A stretch of DNA of 64,000 bases from Oscillospiraceae bacterium. Its GTDB lineage: Bacteria; Bacillota; Clostridia; UMGS1840; HGM11507. The stretch is taken from positions 1 through 64,000 of the forward strand of contig SVKB01000004.1 in assembly GCA_015068665.1 (NCBI GenBank). Reading direction: 5' to 3'. The translations under genes were made by a program, and so were the position numbers. Shown here in pieces: positions 23,691 through 32,906 of this stretch (positions are counted from its first letter, which is position 1; each line of letters opens with the position of its first letter). Below the pieces are notes generated by a model. The model saw nothing but the letters and a program-made list of their open reading frames with translations. It ran no database searches and was not told where the DNA came from.

Positions 23691-24269
23691 ATGGTTATAA
23701 AAAATTCTGAATTTGTTACCTCCGCAGTTAAAAGTGCGGGGTATCCGCAGTCGGATCTTCCGGAAATAGCATTTGCCGGAAGATCAAATGTCGGTAAATC
23801 TTCTTTTGTAAATAAGTTTCTCAACAGAAAGAATATTGCGAAGGTCAGTAAAACTCAGGGGAAAACTAAGCTTATTAATTTTTTCAAGGTAAACAATGAG
23901 TTTATGCTGGTTGACTTACCCGGATACGGTTATGCCAATGTATCTAAAGGGGAACAGCTTTCGTGGGGAAAGATGATAGAAGGTTATCTTAATAACAGGG
24001 GAAATCTTAAGGCTGTATTTTTGCTTTGTGATATACGTCATGAACCTACCGAAGATGATGTTATGATGTTTAATTTCATAATTGAAAGAGGCTTTACTCC
24101 TTTTGTTATTGTGACAAAGGCAGACAAGCTTGCCAAAACTAAGGTGGAACCCAGAGTTGATGAATTTAAAGATTTTTTCGGAATAGAGAATGTATTTGCG
24201 TTTTCATCTCTTTCGGGTTATGGCAGAGATAATCTGCTGAAACTTGTTGAAGAAATTCTGGAAGACTAA
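23691..24269 (+). CDS. engB: ribosome biogenesis GTP-binding protein EngB/YsxC
   Basis: The 192-residue GTPase shows the G1 loop GRSNVGKSS, a G2-region threonine in KTQGKTKLINFF, G3 motif DLPGYG, G4 motif TKAD and a SSLSGYG G5 region. Length and spacing match EngB (YihA/YsxC), which assists late assembly of the large ribosomal subunit. The start follows AAGGAGG and lies 10 nt after lon, so the two are co-transcribed. Confidence 0.95.
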   Translation: MVIKNSEFVTSAVKSAGYPQSDLPEIAFAGRSNVGKSSFVNKFLNRKNIAKVSKTQGKTKLINFFKVNNEFMLVDLPGYGYANVSKGEQLSWGKMIEGYLNNRGNLKAVFLLCDIRHEPTEDDVMMFNFIIERGFTPFVIVTKADKLAKTKVEPRVDEFKDFFGIENVFAFSSLSGYGRDNLLKLVEEILED

Positions 24270-24306
24270 TTTCAATGATATAACTAACAGTATGGAGGAA
24301 TGTAAA

Positions 24307-26100
24307 ATGGCTGAGAATATTAAAGGTTTAAAAAGAACATGCAGAGTTGCAGAAATTAATTCAAATAATATAGGCGAAGAAGTTACTTTGATGGGATGGG
24401 TACAAAATTACAGGAATCTTGGCAGCTTGCTGTTTATTGATTTAAGAGATGTATCCGGTATTTGTCAGATTTATTTTGGTGAAGATTGTGAAGAAGCCCT
24501 TAAATCCAAGGCTGCAACACTAAGAAAGGAATTTGTTATTGCCGTAAAAGGTGTTGTTCAAAAAAGAGGCGGCGCTGTTAATCCGAATCTTAAGACCGGG
24601 GAAATTGAGGTTAAGGTGTCGGAGCTCAGAATACTGTCAAAATCCGAAACACCTCCGTTTGCAATTGAAGAAAATTCTGATGCCAATGAAGCATTAAGAC
24701 TTAAATACAGATATCTTGACTTAAGAAGAGCTGATATGAAAGAAAATCTTATTTTAAGACACAGAGTGGCAAAATCGGCAAGAGATTATTATGATGCTAA
24801 CGGCTTTTTGGAAATAGAAACTCCAATGCTTACCAAAAGTACACCCGAGGGAGCAAGAGATTATCTTGTACCCAGCCGTGTTCATCCCAATAAATTCTAC
24901 GCTTTGCCGCAGTCTCCGCAACAGTATAAACAGCTTTTAATGCTGTCTTCAATGGATAGATATATACAAATTGTAAAATGCTTCAGAGATGAAGATTTGC
25001 GTGCTGACAGACAGCCTGAATTTACTCAGATTGACCTTGAAATGTCATTTGTTGATGAAGACGACGTTATGAGCATTAATGAAGGCTTCATTAAGCATCT
25101 TTTTAAGGATGTTATGGATATGGAGGTTAAAACTCCGTTCTTAAGACTTCCTTACAGTGAAGCTATGGACCGTTTCGGTTCGGATAAGCCTGATTTAAGA
25201 TTCGGAATGGAGCTTTGTGATTTAAGTGAGGTTCTTAAAAACAGCGAATTTAATGTATTTGCGTCTGCTATAAATAATGGAGGCAGTGTCAGATGTATCA
25301 AGGTTGACGGAAAGGAAGACGGTACACAAAGTCTTTCAAGAAAAGAAATTGATGCTCTTACCGAATTTGTAAAAACCTACGGGGCAAAAGGTCTCGCTTA
25401 TATGATAGTAGATGCCGAAGGCGTCCGTTCATCAGTTTTAAAGTTCTTAAAAGAAGATGAGATCAAAGGTATGCTTGAGAAAACCGATGCCAAAGCCGGT
25501 GATATTCTTCTTATAGTTGCCGATAAAAACAGTGTTGTTTACGATTCACTGGGAGCTTTAAGATGTCATGTTGCAGCTAAGCTTGGTATTATCAACAAGG
25601 ATGAATTTAACTTCCTGTGGGTTGTTGATTTCCCATTGTTTGAGTATGATGAAGAAGAAGGTCGTTTTGCCGCAAAGCATCATCCCTTCACATCTCCTAA
25701 GGATGACGATATTGAGCTTCTTGATTCCGATCCCGAAAAGGTCAGAGCAAAAGCTTATGATATGGTTCTTAACGGCTGTGAGGTCGGAGGTGGAAGTATC
25801 CGTATATTTGATACTGAGCTTCAGCAGAAAATGTTTGAGAAATTAGGCTTTACAAAAGAACAGGCATGGGCGCAGTTCGGTCATCTTATGGAAGCCTTTA
25901 AATACGGCACACCTCCACACGGCGGTATGGCTTACGGTCTTGACAGACTTGTTATGCTTCTTGCAAAGAAGGATTCAATAAGAGACGTTATCGCATTCCC
26001 TAAGGTTCAGAATGCATCAGAGCTTATGACGGATGCTCCGAATCTTGTTGACGATAAACAGCTTAACGAATTATATATAAAATGTGTCAAGCCTGAATAA
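24307..26100 (+). CDS. aspS: aspartyl-tRNA synthetase
   Basis: The longest frame starts at 24244 inside engB. The ATG at 24307, preceded by GGAGG, is the real start and gives 597 residues. The N-terminal OB-fold (about 15-120) binds the anticodon. Class II motifs follow: ETPMLTKSTPEGARD, the motif 2 loop CFRDEDLRADRQPEFTQIDLE and motif 3 GMAYGLDRLVMLL. The bacterial GAD insertion (about 290-420) is present. The enzyme charges tRNA-Asp. Whether it also charges tRNA-Asn cannot be decided here. Confidence 0.96.
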   Translation: MAENIKGLKRTCRVAEINSNNIGEEVTLMGWVQNYRNLGSLLFIDLRDVSGICQIYFGEDCEEALKSKAATLRKEFVIAVKGVVQKRGGAVNPNLKTGEIEVKVSELRILSKSETPPFAIEENSDANEALRLKYRYLDLRRADMKENLILRHRVAKSARDYYDANGFLEIETPMLTKSTPEGARDYLVPSRVHPNKFYALPQSPQQYKQLLMLSSMDRYIQIVKCFRDEDLRADRQPEFTQIDLEMSFVDEDDVMSINEGFIKHLFKDVMDMEVKTPFLRLPYSEAMDRFGSDKPDLRFGMELCDLSEVLKNSEFNVFASAINNGGSVRCIKVDGKEDGTQSLSRKEIDALTEFVKTYGAKGLAYMIVDAEGVRSSVLKFLKEDEIKGMLEKTDAKAGDILLIVADKNSVVYDSLGALRCHVAAKLGIINKDEFNFLWVVDFPLFEYDEEEGRFAAKHHPFTSPKDDDIELLDSDPEKVRAKAYDMVLNGCEVGGGSIRIFDTELQQKMFEKLGFTKEQAWAQFGHLMEAFKYGTPPHGGMAYGLDRLVMLLAKKDSIRDVIAFPKVQNASELMTDAPNLVDDKQLNELYIKCVKPE

Positions 26101-26130
26101 ATATCTTTTAATTGACGAAAGGATAAAACA

Positions 26131-27087
26131 ATGATTGAAATATCACATCTTTATAAAAACTACGGTAAACGAACAGTTTTAAGCGATATAAGCTTTACCG
26201 TGAATAAAGGGGAAATTCTGGGATTTTTAGGTCCTAACGGTGCGGGAAAAACTACTACTATGTCTATTATTACCGGTTATCTTTCATACACCGAGGGGAG
26301 TGTTAAAATTGCCGGGCTGGAAGTTCTCGACAATCCTTTGGAGGTTAAAAAGAAAATAGGATATCTTCCCGAGATACCTCCCGTGTATCTTGATATGACT
26401 GTTCTTGAGTATCTGAAGTTTGTTTACGAGCTTAAAAAGGTTACTCTTGATTTTGAAGCTCATCTTACAGATGTTATGAATAAAGTCGGTATATTTGATG
26501 TAAGGGGAAGACTTATTAAGCATTTGTCCAAGGGATACCGTCAAAGAGTCGGTTTTGCAAGCGCTTTGATAGGTAATCCTGAAATTCTGATACTTGATGA
26601 GCCTACGGTTGGGCTTGACCCCAAACAAATCATTGAAATACGTAATCTTATAAAAGAGCTTGGTAAAAGTAAAACGGTTATTATAAGCTCACATATTCTC
26701 CAGGAAATCAGCGCAATATGTGACCGTGTTGTTATTATTAATAAAGGAAAGATTGTAGCTGAGGATTCTCCTGAGAATCTGTCACAGCTTCATACAACCA
26801 AACAACAGCTTACCGTAAGAATAGCAGGGGAGCGTCAGGCTATAAAAAATGTGCTTGAGAGTGTTCAGGGAGTCAGAAAAATAAAAGAAGTGGGAATAAA
26901 AGAAAACGATTCTTATGACTTTATTATTGATGTTGAAGGCGGATTTGATGTGAGAAAACCGCTATTTAATGCACTTTCTTCAAAGAATATGCCTATACTG
27001 ATGCTTACCTCTACAAAAATGAGTCTTGAAGATGTATTTATTGAGCTTACAAAGAGTGTTGAAAATTCAAAGGGAGGGAAAAAATAA
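26131..27087 (+). CDS. ABC transporter ATP-binding protein, GldA-like
   Basis: The 318-residue cassette has Walker A GPNGAGKTT (near 35), Q-loop LPEIPPVY, signature LSKGYRQRVGFA and Walker B ILILDEPTVGLDP, followed by a C-terminal regulatory extension (about 220-310). It groups with the DrrA/GldA type that serves ABC-2 exporters. The permease gene overlaps its stop codon (TAATG), and two further partners follow. The set matches the GldA-GldF-GldG layout also found in non-gliding Firmicutes. The substrate is unknown. Confidence 0.9.
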   Translation: MIEISHLYKNYGKRTVLSDISFTVNKGEILGFLGPNGAGKTTTMSIITGYLSYTEGSVKIAGLEVLDNPLEVKKKIGYLPEIPPVYLDMTVLEYLKFVYELKKVTLDFEAHLTDVMNKVGIFDVRGRLIKHLSKGYRQRVGFASALIGNPEILILDEPTVGLDPKQIIEIRNLIKELGKSKTVIISSHILQEISAICDRVVIINKGKIVAEDSPENLSQLHTTKQQLTVRIAGERQAIKNVLESVQGVRKIKEVGIKENDSYDFIIDVEGGFDVRKPLFNALSSKNMPILMLTSTKMSLEDVFIELTKSVENSKGGKK

Positions 27088-27794
27088 TGAAAGCAGTTTT
27101 TTTAAGAGAAATAAAAGCTTATTTTAATTCTCCCCTGATGTATATACTGATGTTTATATTTCTTGTTGTATCATTCATATTTTATCTTATGTACAACATC
27201 ATGAGTCAGTATGCATCTATGATGCCTGTTATGTACAGTCTGAACACAATGTTCTTGTTTTTGGTGCCTATGCTCACCATGCGGCTGTTTTCCGAAGAGA
27301 AAACTCAGAAGACCGATCAGCTACTGTTTACTTCACCGAATTCAATAACTTCACTTGTTATGGGGAAATTTTTCTCTGCATTTTTTGTGTTTGTTATTAT
27401 GATGTCACTGGTTGCTGTTTATGCATTGATAACAGCTATTTACGGAAATCTTGATATTGCTTCATTTTTAATAATGTATATCGGCGAGTTGTTGATAGGT
27501 GCTTCTTTTGTTGCAGTTGGATTGTTTGTATCATCAGTTTCTACCAATCTTATAATATCTGCATTGGTATCATTTGGACTGCTTCTTATCTTTTACTTTT
27601 CCGAAATGATACCGGGGATATTCGGCAATCCCGAATGGTTGGTGAAAATTTTCAGTTTCTTTTCTCTTTCATACCGATTTGATAATTTCGGAATGGGATT
27701 ACTTGCCTGGGACAGTATATTCTATTATCTTTCATTTGCGGGGATATTTATATTCCTTACCATCAGAATGATTGATAAAAAGCGCTGGTCATAA
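27087..27794 (+). CDS. ABC-2 type permease, GldF-like
   Basis: The 235-residue membrane protein has about six hydrophobic segments (near 15-40, 55-75, 100-125, 135-160, 165-185, 205-228). The motif MLTMRLFSEEKTQKTDQLLFTSP, here split in two parts around residue 70, is characteristic of GldF-type ABC-2 permeases. It is translationally coupled to the ATPase gene and is followed by a GldG-like gene after 13 nt. It forms the membrane channel of the exporter. Confidence 0.88.
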   Translation: MKAVFLREIKAYFNSPLMYILMFIFLVVSFIFYLMYNIMSQYASMMPVMYSLNTMFLFLVPMLTMRLFSEEKTQKTDQLLFTSPNSITSLVMGKFFSAFFVFVIMMSLVAVYALITAIYGNLDIASFLIMYIGELLIGASFVAVGLFVSSVSTNLIISALVSFGLLLIFYFSEMIPGIFGNPEWLVKIFSFFSLSYRFDNFGMGLLAWDSIFYYLSFAGIFIFLTIRMIDKKRWS

Positions 27795-27807
27795 GGAGGA
27801 GTACATC

Positions 27808-29148
27808 ATGATAAGAAAATTACTTAATTCAAAAAAAATCCGCTGTGGTATCGGTGCAACCGTGATTACCGTTATGTTTATCATATTTGTGTTGCTTGTT
27901 AATACTTTTGTGTCGGTAGTTACGGATAAGTTTCCGGGGCTTAATATAGATTTAACTGCAAACAGGCAATTTGATATTTCTGAGGCTACCGTTGAAGCCT
28001 TAAAGACTGTTGAGAAGCCGGTTTCAATGAAATTACTGCTTCCCGGATCAGAAGGGGAGCCGATGATTGAAGAGCTGCTTAACAGATATAAGCAAATTAA
28101 AGATGATATTGAAATTACTAAGTTAAATATTGAAAAAAATCCTGCTATCGCTCAAAAATATGAAAATGTTGATCCTTACGGTACTCTTATTATAGAAATC
28201 GGGGATAAATATGAAGCCATCAGTGTAGGGGCAATATACGGAAACAGCGGGAGTATGGAAAAAGCAGAAGGGCTTATTACCAACGGAATAATGGCAGCAT
28301 ATAAAGGTGTTAAGAAAACCGTTTATTTTTCCGAAGGACACGGCGAATTGCCTGCATACGGTATTGCACAGGCTGCAGCTAAAAATTATTACGAATATGA
28401 TGTTCTTGATATCACTACAAAAAAAATTGAGAACTGTGATATGCTTGTTATTTTTTGTCCCGACACAGATTTTTCTCAGGGGGAAATTGCTCTTATTGAA
28501 AGCTATGTTTTAAATGGCGGAAATCTACAGATATATCTTTCACCCGAACATGAATATTTACCTAATTTATGCGAATATATTCGTGAGTGGGGGGTAGATG
28601 TTAAAAACGAAGTTATTGTAGAGAAAAACCAGGAAAATGTTACTCAGCAAAAAATGTTTATTGCGGTTAAGGATGATAATGATTATACAAAAAATGTGAA
28701 AAAAAATCAGTATTATACCTATGCCTTTAAGTTGGATAACTTATACAGCAATACTAAAGGAATAACCTTACATCAGGTGTTAAAAAGCACCGATAAAGCT
28801 ACAACTCTTAACCAGGATGGAGATACCGGGAATATAGGAACTCATATAATTTCTATGGTTTCCGAAAGAGTCCTTGATGATAATTCAACGGTTAAAATGT
28901 ATGTATCAGGTTCTTCGCTTTTATTCGAAAATTCTGATTATATGTACAATGAAGAAATATGTCAGAGTGTGATGATGGGAATTCTTCCTTCTAAAAACTA
29001 TGTTGAGATTGCTGATAAAATGACACAGGATGTTAAATTGTTGATGACAGGTACTGATCTTGCTTTTGTTGCAATTGTAATATTTCTTTTAGCAATCGGA
29101 ATTCTTGTGAGCGGTATTGTAGTCTGGTCCAGGAGGAGAAAGCTGTAA
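27808..29148 (+). CDS. GldG-like extracytoplasmic ABC transporter component
   Basis: The frame opens at 27772, but the ATG at 27808 follows GGAGG at a good distance and gives 446 residues. There is a membrane helix at each end (about 10-35 and 415-440) and a large extracytoplasmic region between. Motifs such as IDLTANRQFDISEAT, KPVSMKLLLPGSEGEP and VYFSEGHGELP match the GldG/DUF-type ABC-associated family. Its function is not established; an auxiliary subunit presenting or gating a substrate is inferred from linkage to the ATPase and permease. Confidence 0.85.
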   Translation: MIRKLLNSKKIRCGIGATVITVMFIIFVLLVNTFVSVVTDKFPGLNIDLTANRQFDISEATVEALKTVEKPVSMKLLLPGSEGEPMIEELLNRYKQIKDDIEITKLNIEKNPAIAQKYENVDPYGTLIIEIGDKYEAISVGAIYGNSGSMEKAEGLITNGIMAAYKGVKKTVYFSEGHGELPAYGIAQAAAKNYYEYDVLDITTKKIENCDMLVIFCPDTDFSQGEIALIESYVLNGGNLQIYLSPEHEYLPNLCEYIREWGVDVKNEVIVEKNQENVTQQKMFIAVKDDNDYTKNVKKNQYYTYAFKLDNLYSNTKGITLHQVLKSTDKATTLNQDGDTGNIGTHIISMVSERVLDDNSTVKMYVSGSSLLFENSDYMYNEEICQSVMMGILPSKNYVEIADKMTQDVKLLMTGTDLAFVAIVIFLLAIGILVSGIVVWSRRRKL

Positions 29149-30494
29149 TGAAAAAATATAAGAATTATATTTTGCTTGGTATCCTGATTGTGTTACTGGT
29201 AATTGCTGTTATTGTAATTTCAGACATAAATACCGATGAAACGGATAATCCGGAGAATGATTATGAGGTTACTGAAATTTATTCGGTTATGTCAGATGAT
29301 ATTGCTTCGGTAGAAATAAATAATACCTACGGTGAATATACTGTAATTAACGGTGAAACCGTTTCCGTTAAAAATAAAAATGTGGATCTGGATACCGAAA
29401 AGCTTAAAAATATGCTAAGCGAGGTTTCTTCTGCGTATGCTTTTGAAATTGCTTCGGAAGGAGGAGATTACAAAGCATTTGGCTTGGATATGCCCAAGGG
29501 TACAGCTGTTATCAGTTTAAATAATGCTGAAAAAATCAATGTGCATATAGGTGATGCAACACCTACTTCAAGCGGTCGTTATATGAAGCTTGGTAATTCT
29601 GATATTGTTTATATTATATCGGAAAGCGCCTCTGAAGTTTTTTTAAGGAAACTTGACTATTACAGAAACACCGTATTATTCACGGTTGATGTTGCAGATG
29701 TTAAAGCATTTGAATTTACAAAAGACGGAAATAGAGTTGCTTTTGTAAGAAACAGTCAGACTGATCTTAACAGAAATACTTTTGCTTCATTTAATATGGT
29801 AACCCCATATGAATGGGATGCAGAAGGTCCTGAAATTGAAAAAATAATCGGATTAATGAATCAGCTTGAAATAAAAGAATATGTTGATGATAATCCGCAA
29901 AATCCTGAACTGTACGGACTCAGAAATCCTTCTGCCAACATAATAATAACCAAGCATGATGGTAGCAAAAATAGTTTGTATATAGGAAAAAATAAGGATT
30001 CAGATATTTATATTTCCGTAGACGGAAATCCGAATGTATATCTTGTTGAAGGGGCGGGGTTTGAATTTTTAAGCTTTGAACCGGGAGCTTTCTTACAACA
30101 ATTCGTTTCCTTAAGGCTTATAGATCAGCTTTCTAAATTCAGATATATTCATAATGATATTGACATTGAATTTGACATAAAGAAAATCGATGTTGAAACT
30201 CATGATATAAAAGTAAACGGAAAGCTGGTTGACGAGAAAAGCTTTAAAGCTATGTATACAGAAATTATAAGCATGACAACCGGAGGAATATTAAATGAAA
30301 ATCCTACGGGAAATCCGGTTTTAAGCTACGAATTTACTTATCTTGACGGAGAAAAAGAAATAGTTAAATTCTATATAGTTGACGAGAGAAAAATAGCTGT
30401 TGTTTTAGAAGGTGCTTCTGTTTTTTATGTTGATTCATCACAGTTTGAAAAACGAATCAATGTAATTGACGATATTATCAAAAACAATTTTTAA
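29148..30494 (+). CDS. DUF4340 domain protein linked to the GldG-type exporter
   Basis: The 448-residue protein has one N-terminal membrane helix (about 5-24) and repeated DUF4340-like beta modules: YTVINGETV, SGRYMKLGNSDIVYIISES, and again YGLRNPSANIIITKHDGSKNSLYIG. It is translationally coupled to the preceding gene (TAATG). DUF4340 proteins often follow gldG homologues and appear to be surface-exposed. The biochemical role is unknown. Confidence 0.85.
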   Translation: MKKYKNYILLGILIVLLVIAVIVISDINTDETDNPENDYEVTEIYSVMSDDIASVEINNTYGEYTVINGETVSVKNKNVDLDTEKLKNMLSEVSSAYAFEIASEGGDYKAFGLDMPKGTAVISLNNAEKINVHIGDATPTSSGRYMKLGNSDIVYIISESASEVFLRKLDYYRNTVLFTVDVADVKAFEFTKDGNRVAFVRNSQTDLNRNTFASFNMVTPYEWDAEGPEIEKIIGLMNQLEIKEYVDDNPQNPELYGLRNPSANIIITKHDGSKNSLYIGKNKDSDIYISVDGNPNVYLVEGAGFEFLSFEPGAFLQQFVSLRLIDQLSKFRYIHNDIDIEFDIKKIDVETHDIKVNGKLVDEKSFKAMYTEIISMTTGGILNENPTGNPVLSYEFTYLDGEKEIVKFYIVDERKIAVVLEGASVFYVDSSQFEKRINVIDDIIKNNF

Positions 30495-30505
30495 GGAGAA
30501 TTGGG

Positions 30506-31003
30506 ATGAATTTTATAAAAGAATTCTTATATTCCATCCCTATCCCCATGTGGATTAAAGTTTTTTTAGCCTCCATGATTCCTTTTATCGAGGCGAGATA
30601 TGCGATACTTTTCTTCGTGGATATGGGAATGCCCTTCTGGGAATTATTTATAATAAGTGTGTTGGGAAATATGGTTCCGATACCGTTTATTATTTTGTTG
30701 TTCAGACCAATTGTCAATTGGTGTCTGTCAACAAAGTATTTTAAAGGGATAGGTCAAAAGCTTGATGAAATTGCAAATGAAAAAGCAACAAAAATGAATA
30801 AGCTTGAAGGTTGGGGGTTATTTATATTTGTAGCCTTACCGGTTCCGGGAACAGGTGCTATATCAGGTGCACTTGCGGCAACAATTCTGAAAATGCGAAT
30901 AAGCCGGGCTTTGCCGATTATTCTTATTGGAACTATAGTAGCTACATTTATTACAACCGGTGCTTTGGAAATTATAACTAATTTAACAAAAGTTTTTTTA
31001 TAA
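30506..31003 (+). CDS. small multidrug export family protein (COG2426)
   Basis: This 165-residue integral membrane protein has about four to five hydrophobic segments. The family pattern is ELRYAI-like (FIEARYAILFFVDMGMP), then NMVPIPFIILL, and ALPVPGTGAISGALAATIL. It matches the DUF/COG2426 'small multi-drug export' family, a name that rests on little experiment. It starts 11 nt after the DUF4340 gene with AAGGAG and lies 18 nt upstream of metK. Confidence 0.85.
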   Translation: MNFIKEFLYSIPIPMWIKVFLASMIPFIEARYAILFFVDMGMPFWELFIISVLGNMVPIPFIILLFRPIVNWCLSTKYFKGIGQKLDEIANEKATKMNKLEGWGLFIFVALPVPGTGAISGALAATILKMRISRALPIILIGTIVATFITTGALEIITNLTKVFL

Positions 31004-31021
31004 AGGGAAAGGTGAATACTA

Positions 31022-32197
31022 ATGAGAAAATTTTTTACATCCGAATCTGTTACTGAGGGGCATCCGGATAAAATATGTGATCAGATTTCAGATGCGGTTT
31101 TAGATGCTATATTAAGTGTTGATAAAAATGCAAGAGTAGCGTGTGAAACGGCAATTACTACCGGTCTTGTGCTTGTAATGGGAGAGATTACTACAACTGC
31201 AACTATTGATTATCAGACATTAGTCAGAAACACTGTGAGGAACATTGGTTATGACAGAGCTAAATATGGCTTTGACTGTGAAACCTGCGGTGTCATAACC
31301 GCGATTCACGAACAGTCACCGGATATTGCTATGGGTGTTGATAATTCCTACGAAAGCAAAAATGAAAACACCGAAAAGGAGCATGGCGCAGGAGACCAGG
31401 GAATGATGTTCGGTTTTGCATGCGATGAAACCGACACTTTAATGCCAATGCCTATATATCTTGCTCACAAGCTGTCCAAAAGACTTACTGATGTAAGAAA
31501 AAATAAGCTGGTAGATTATTTAAGACCTGATGGAAAAACTCAGGTAACAGTTGAATATGTTGATGACAAGCCGTCAAGAATTGAAACAGTCGTTTTATCA
31601 ACACAGCATAGCGAAACTGTTTCTAATGAAGTTTTGAGAAAAGATATGATTGATCTTGTAATTAAAGAGGTTTTACCTGCTGAAATGCTGGATGAGAACA
31701 CTAAGATTCTTATTAATCCTACAGGTCGTTTTACAGTTGGCGGACCTATGGGAGATGCAGGTGTTACCGGAAGAAAAATAATTGTTGATACATACGGAGG
31801 GTACGCACGTCACGGGGGCGGTGCTTTTTCAGGTAAAGATCCCACAAAGGTTGACCGTTCAGCTGCTTATGCGGCAAGATATGTTGCTAAAAACATTGTA
31901 AAAGCAGGTCTTGCAAAAAAATGTGAAATACAGATTGCGTATGCTATAGGTGTAGCAAAGCCTGTCTCGGTTTTAGTTGATACTTTTGGTACAAATGTTA
32001 TTGATGAAGCAGTTATTGAAAAGCTTGTTGAAAAGCATTTTGATTTAAGACCAAGTGCTATCATAGAGCACTTTGATTTACGAAGACCTATTTATAATGC
32101 AACTGCGGCTTACGGTCATTTTGGCAGAGAGGATGTTGAATTCCCCTGGGAGAAAACTGATAAAGCCGAAATACTGAAAAAAGAAGCTAATCTTTAA
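31022..32197 (+). CDS. metK: S-adenosylmethionine synthetase
   Basis: The 391-residue enzyme makes S-adenosylmethionine from ATP and methionine. All family signatures are present: [23 protein letters not shown] near the N-terminus, the [12 protein letters not shown] loop, and [23 protein letters not shown]. The length is standard. No SAM riboswitch precedes it, so it is not individually regulated in the usual Firmicutes way. It supplies methyl donor to PrmC and radical SAM cofactor to RlmN, both encoded in this window. Confidence 0.97.
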   Translation: MRKFFTSESVTEGHPDKICDQISDAVLDAILSVDKNARVACETAITTGLVLVMGEITTTATIDYQTLVRNTVRNIGYDRAKYGFDCETCGVITAIHEQSPDIAMGVDNSYESKNENTEKEHGAGDQGMMFGFACDETDTLMPMPIYLAHKLSKRLTDVRKNKLVDYLRPDGKTQVTVEYVDDKPSRIETVVLSTQHSETVSNEVLRKDMIDLVIKEVLPAEMLDENTKILINPTGRFTVGGPMGDAGVTGRKIIVDTYGGYARHGGGAFSGKDPTKVDRSAAYAARYVAKNIVKAGLAKKCEIQIAYAIGVAKPVSVLVDTFGTNVIDEAVIEKLVEKHFDLRPSAIIEHFDLRRPIYNATAAYGHFGREDVEFPWEKTDKAEILKKEANL

Positions 32198-32212
32198 AAA
32201 GAGGTTATAAAA

Positions 32213-32905
32213 ATGAGCACTAAAGTAAAAATATTATTCTGCGACGATGATAAGAATATATGTGAGCTTGTCCGTTTGTATCTTGAGAAAGAAGGCTTTG
32301 AGGTTATAATTGCCGAAAATGGAAGACAGGCAGTTAACAGCTTTAACAGAGAAAATCCCGCCCTTGTTATTCTGGATATTCTTATGCCTGAAATGGACGG
32401 TTACGGAGTATGTAAGGAAATAAGAAAAAACAGCTCTGTTCCTATAATTTTTCTTACTGCGAAGGGTGATGTTTTTGATAAGGTTCTGGGGTTGGAACTG
32501 GGTGCGGATGATTATATGGTAAAGCCCTTTGATGTTAAAGAGCTTATAGCCCGAATGAAAGCTGTTTTAAGAAGGTTTGACAGAGAAGGTGAACCGGATA
32601 AAGAGGATGTTGTTGTTTATGATAAAATCAGCATCAATTTATCCAATTATGAATTGAAAATTAATGGAGTTGTAGTTGAAATACCTCCTAAAGAGCTTGA
32701 GGTTCTCTATTATCTTGCTTCAAATCCGAATAAGGTGTTTACACGTGATCAGTTATTGTCAAATGTGTGGGGATATGACTATTACGGCGATTCAAGAACA
32801 GTAGATGTTCACATAAAAAGAATCAGGGAGAAAATTGAGAATGTAAGTGATAAATGGAATTTAAAAACCGTGCATAGAGTCGGTTATAAATTCGAGGTGT
32901 TATAG
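32213..32905 (+). CDS. OmpR/PhoB-family response regulator
   Basis: The 230-residue regulator has a receiver domain (about 5-120) with the acidic pocket DDD near 11-13, phosphoacceptor D55 (LVILDILMPEMDG) and conserved KPF. The C-terminal winged-helix DNA-binding domain (about 132-228) includes LTxxE-like PPKELEVLYYLASNPNKVFTR and SRTVDVHIKRIREKI. It is followed directly by its cognate kinase, and an HtrA protease gene follows that. The pair therefore probably senses envelope stress, by analogy with CssRS/WalRK-type systems. Confidence 0.93.
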   Translation: MSTKVKILFCDDDKNICELVRLYLEKEGFEVIIAENGRQAVNSFNRENPALVILDILMPEMDGYGVCKEIRKNSSVPIIFLTAKGDVFDKVLGLELGADDYMVKPFDVKELIARMKAVLRRFDREGEPDKEDVVVYDKISINLSNYELKINGVVVEIPPKELEVLYYLASNPNKVFTRDQLLSNVWGYDYYGDSRTVDVHIKRIREKIENVSDKWNLKTVHRVGYKFEVL

Positions 32906-32906
32906 A

